This document shows positions 62,721 through 64,000 of a stretch of 64,000 bases of DNA, piece by piece. The stretch covers positions 1-64,000 of the forward strand of contig NZ_MASS01000006.1 of NCBI RefSeq assembly GCF_001707885.1, given 5' to 3'. The notes beneath the pieces are model-generated. The model searched no databases and was not told the DNA's origin. It saw only the letters and a program-made list of their open reading frames with translations. Positions within the stretch are counted from its first letter, which is position 1. Every line of letters begins with the position of its first letter. The DNA is from Desulfosporosinus cupriresistens. GTDB taxonomy: Bacteria > Bacillota > Desulfitobacteriia > Desulfitobacteriales > Desulfitobacteriaceae. The position numbers and the translations under genes are program-made.

Positions 62721-63368
62721 TTACTCACCTGCTTTATAATACTTGTCTGTGAACTCGTTAATAGAAAGGTAAAAGTCATTAAGCCTTTCTTTAATGATTT
62801 CATAAGACCAGTTCCACCACTTGATCTCCTCTAATTTTCTGACGATATCTTCAGAAAACCGTTTCTTAATTGGTTTAGATGGTACTCCGACTACAATGGT
62901 GTAGGGATCCACATCTTTCGTCACAATCGCTCCGCTGCCCACTACCGCCCCATTGCCGATCTTTACACCAGGCATAATAATTGCGCCATGTCCTATCCAG
63001 GTATCATGACCTATATTAACTATTTGCGCCGTCCGCCATTGGAAGAACAATTCATCGTCCGATTCAGCAAAGCCATATTTCAGGCGACGGTAAGTAAAAT
63101 GGTGCAAGGTTGGCCTGTCCATCGGGTGATCAGTAGGCCCAATTCTTACCATAGCCGCGACATTGGAAAACTTGCCTATTTCAGAATTTTGCAGTATACA
63201 AAACTGTCCTGTATAAGAAAAATCATCAAGTCTTACATTTTCGAAAACATTGCTAATCCCTATCTCCGTATACTGACCCAACTCAACATTATGCAATTGG
63301 CAATTCTCATGGATACACGGTTCTTTGCCGAGCTCTTTGAGCATTTTCGCCTTCATCCTACCTTTCAA
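62721..63368 (-). CDS. Phosphonate-cluster hexapeptide-repeat acyltransferase
   Basis: A 215-residue left-handed beta-helix protein with repeated hexapeptides (IGHDTWIGHGAIIMPGVKIGNGAVVGSGAIVTKDV). It belongs to the small group of xenobiotic acetyltransferase-like proteins found in phn operons; its acceptor is unknown. TTG 63368 is the longest start, ATG 63356 is an alternative; neither has an ideal ribosome binding site. It lies between phnK and phnL. Confidence 0.88.
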   Translation of the reverse strand: MKGRMKAKMLKELGKEPCIHENCQLHNVELGQYTEIGISNVFENVRLDDFSYTGQFCILQNSEIGKFSNVAAMVRIGPTDHPMDRPTLHHFTYRRLKYGFAESDDELFFQWRTAQIVNIGHDTWIGHGAIIMPGVKIGNGAVVGSGAIVTKDVDPYTIVVGVPSKPIKKRFSEDIVRKLEEIKWWNWSYEIIKERLNDFYLSINEFTDKYYKAGE

Positions 63369-63401
63369 GCCCCTAACTAAAAACCTAAAACTTACTTAAA
63401 C

Positions 63402-64000
63402 TTATATCAACGATTGGACTAACTTCTGGGTGTAGCCATGCTGCGGATCTTCAAGAATCTGATCGGTCAAACCATGTTCAATAATTTTTCCATCCAGCAT
63501 CACAATTGTTCGATCCGCCAGCATTCTGATAACGCCTAAATCATGGGAGACAATGACCACAGTAATCTTCAACGCTCTCTGTATAGTCTTAATTAAATCA
63601 AGGACACTGGCTTGAACGGACAAATCCAGCCCAGTGGTTACTTCATCGAGCAAGAGCAGTGGTGGATTGTTCGATAAAGCCTTGGCAATTTGAACTCTTT
63701 GCTGCATTCCACCTGAAAAATTCTTGGGAGCTTCTTTCATCCGATAAACGGGTATGTTTACATGCTCCAGTAGTTCTTCCCCTCGGGCTTCCATCATTGC
63801 GACATTCCTGTTTCCAGCTGAAATCAGCTTTTCAGCGATATTGCCAAGCGATGAGAAATTCATCTTTAAACTCAAAAGTGGATTTTGGTAGACTTTTCCC
63901 ATCATATGATTCCTGATGTATCGTTTTTGTTGGGACGACTCTGCAAACACATTTGTTTTCCCGCCCTTGTAGGAATTGATGTAGGCCTCTCCGCTGCTTA
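63402..64000 (-). CDS. phnK: PhnK, C-P lyase complex ATPase subunit (5' end cut by window)
   Basis: The frame is open to the right edge; about 199 residues are visible. Signature FSGGMQQRVQIAKAL, Walker B LLLLDEVTTGLDLS and the switch His in VSHDLGVIRML are present; Walker A is outside the window. The MGKVYQNPLLSLKMNFSSLGNIAEKL segment is typical of PhnK. phnG, H, I and J should lie beyond 64000. Confidence 0.9.
   Translation of the reverse strand, partial: SSGEAYINSYKGGKTNVFAESSQQKRYIRNHMMGKVYQNPLLSLKMNFSSLGNIAEKLISAGNRNVAMMEARGEELLEHVNIPVYRMKEAPKNFSGGMQQRVQIAKALSNNPPLLLLDEVTTGLDLSVQASVLDLIKTIQRALKITVVIVSHDLGVIRMLADRTIVMLDGKIIEHGLTDQILEDPQHGYTQKLVQSLI

Overview
The window reads as chromosomal DNA of an anaerobic, endospore-forming, low-to-moderate GC Firmicute, most like the Desulfosporosinus/Desulfitobacterium group. 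This rests on gene families and not on a search. The spore link comes from a small acid-soluble spore protein (22816-22995), a YtaF-type membrane protein and a spore-type GH18 protein. The anaerobic link comes from a rubredoxin/flavin reductase fusion and a C-P lyase cluster. Ribosome binding sites are strong (AGGAGG type), and GTG and TTG starts are frequent.

Layout. 1-5257: minus-strand envelope glycosylation operon (GT39 membrane transferase, GT2 transferase, GtrA flippase, GalU, one cut gene) and a DUF4405 membrane protein. 5618-9317: ECF sigma factor with its anti-sigma protein, and a DUF4173 membrane protein. 9808-14391: NhaC antiporter, an OmpR-type two-component system and a DUF5316 protein. 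14467-20913: tRNA-Leu, accA, accD, DUF2007, coaD and dnaE. 21425-26880: CBS/DRTGG regulator, spore protein, metallo-hydrolase, GH18, TagO/WecA, TrmL and FmdB. 27129-30782: aconitase, Lrp regulator and aminotransferase. 31094-39905: QueG, flavin reductase, CCA-type nucleotidyltransferase, lipid kinase, M29 aminopeptidase, RluD-type synthase, YwbE, MscL and Map. 40361-51740: an unusual locus of P-type ATPases and small glycine-rich membrane proteins. 51978-53570: ytaF, and ribB under an FMN riboswitch. 53672-64000: phosphonate (phn) cluster, cut by the right edge inside phnK.

The most striking region is 40361-51740. Its 710-residue P1B-type ATPase homologue is an intact reading frame in which nearly every catalytic motif is replaced (TGES to SGKS, CPC to SPS, DKTGT to DKVPS, HP to NP, TGD to TRD, GDGxND to GDGIDD). 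The neighbouring 1573-residue protein joins a second degenerate P1B-like half, lacking the actuator domain, to a complete P2-type ATPase. Both begin with the same HMA_2-like domain. Around them are four small hydrophobic or glycine-zipper proteins and a protein of unknown family. This may be a metal-handling membrane or compartment system; its resemblance to ferrosome-type loci is an inference from gene content only.

A second finding is regulatory. Arrays of CTGAA boxes at exact 11-bp spacing precede the glycosylation operon, the DUF4405 gene and the response regulator gene. In all three the last box lies 10 nt from a -10 hexamer, which points to a regulon of the OmpR-type regulator at 12990-13673.

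The phn cluster carries transport (phnD, phnC, phnE x3), C-P lyase accessory genes (phnK, phnL, phnM, a hexapeptide acyltransferase) and a PHP cyclic phosphodiesterase. Its distal end (53672-56976) is a patch of decay: a phnM copy and an inositol-phosphatase-like gene with internal deletions, a frameshifted acetyltransferase, a half-length 2H-phosphoesterase-like gene and a shortened phnE. A 170-bp MITE-like repeat occurs twice in opposite orientation, each time between convergent genes.
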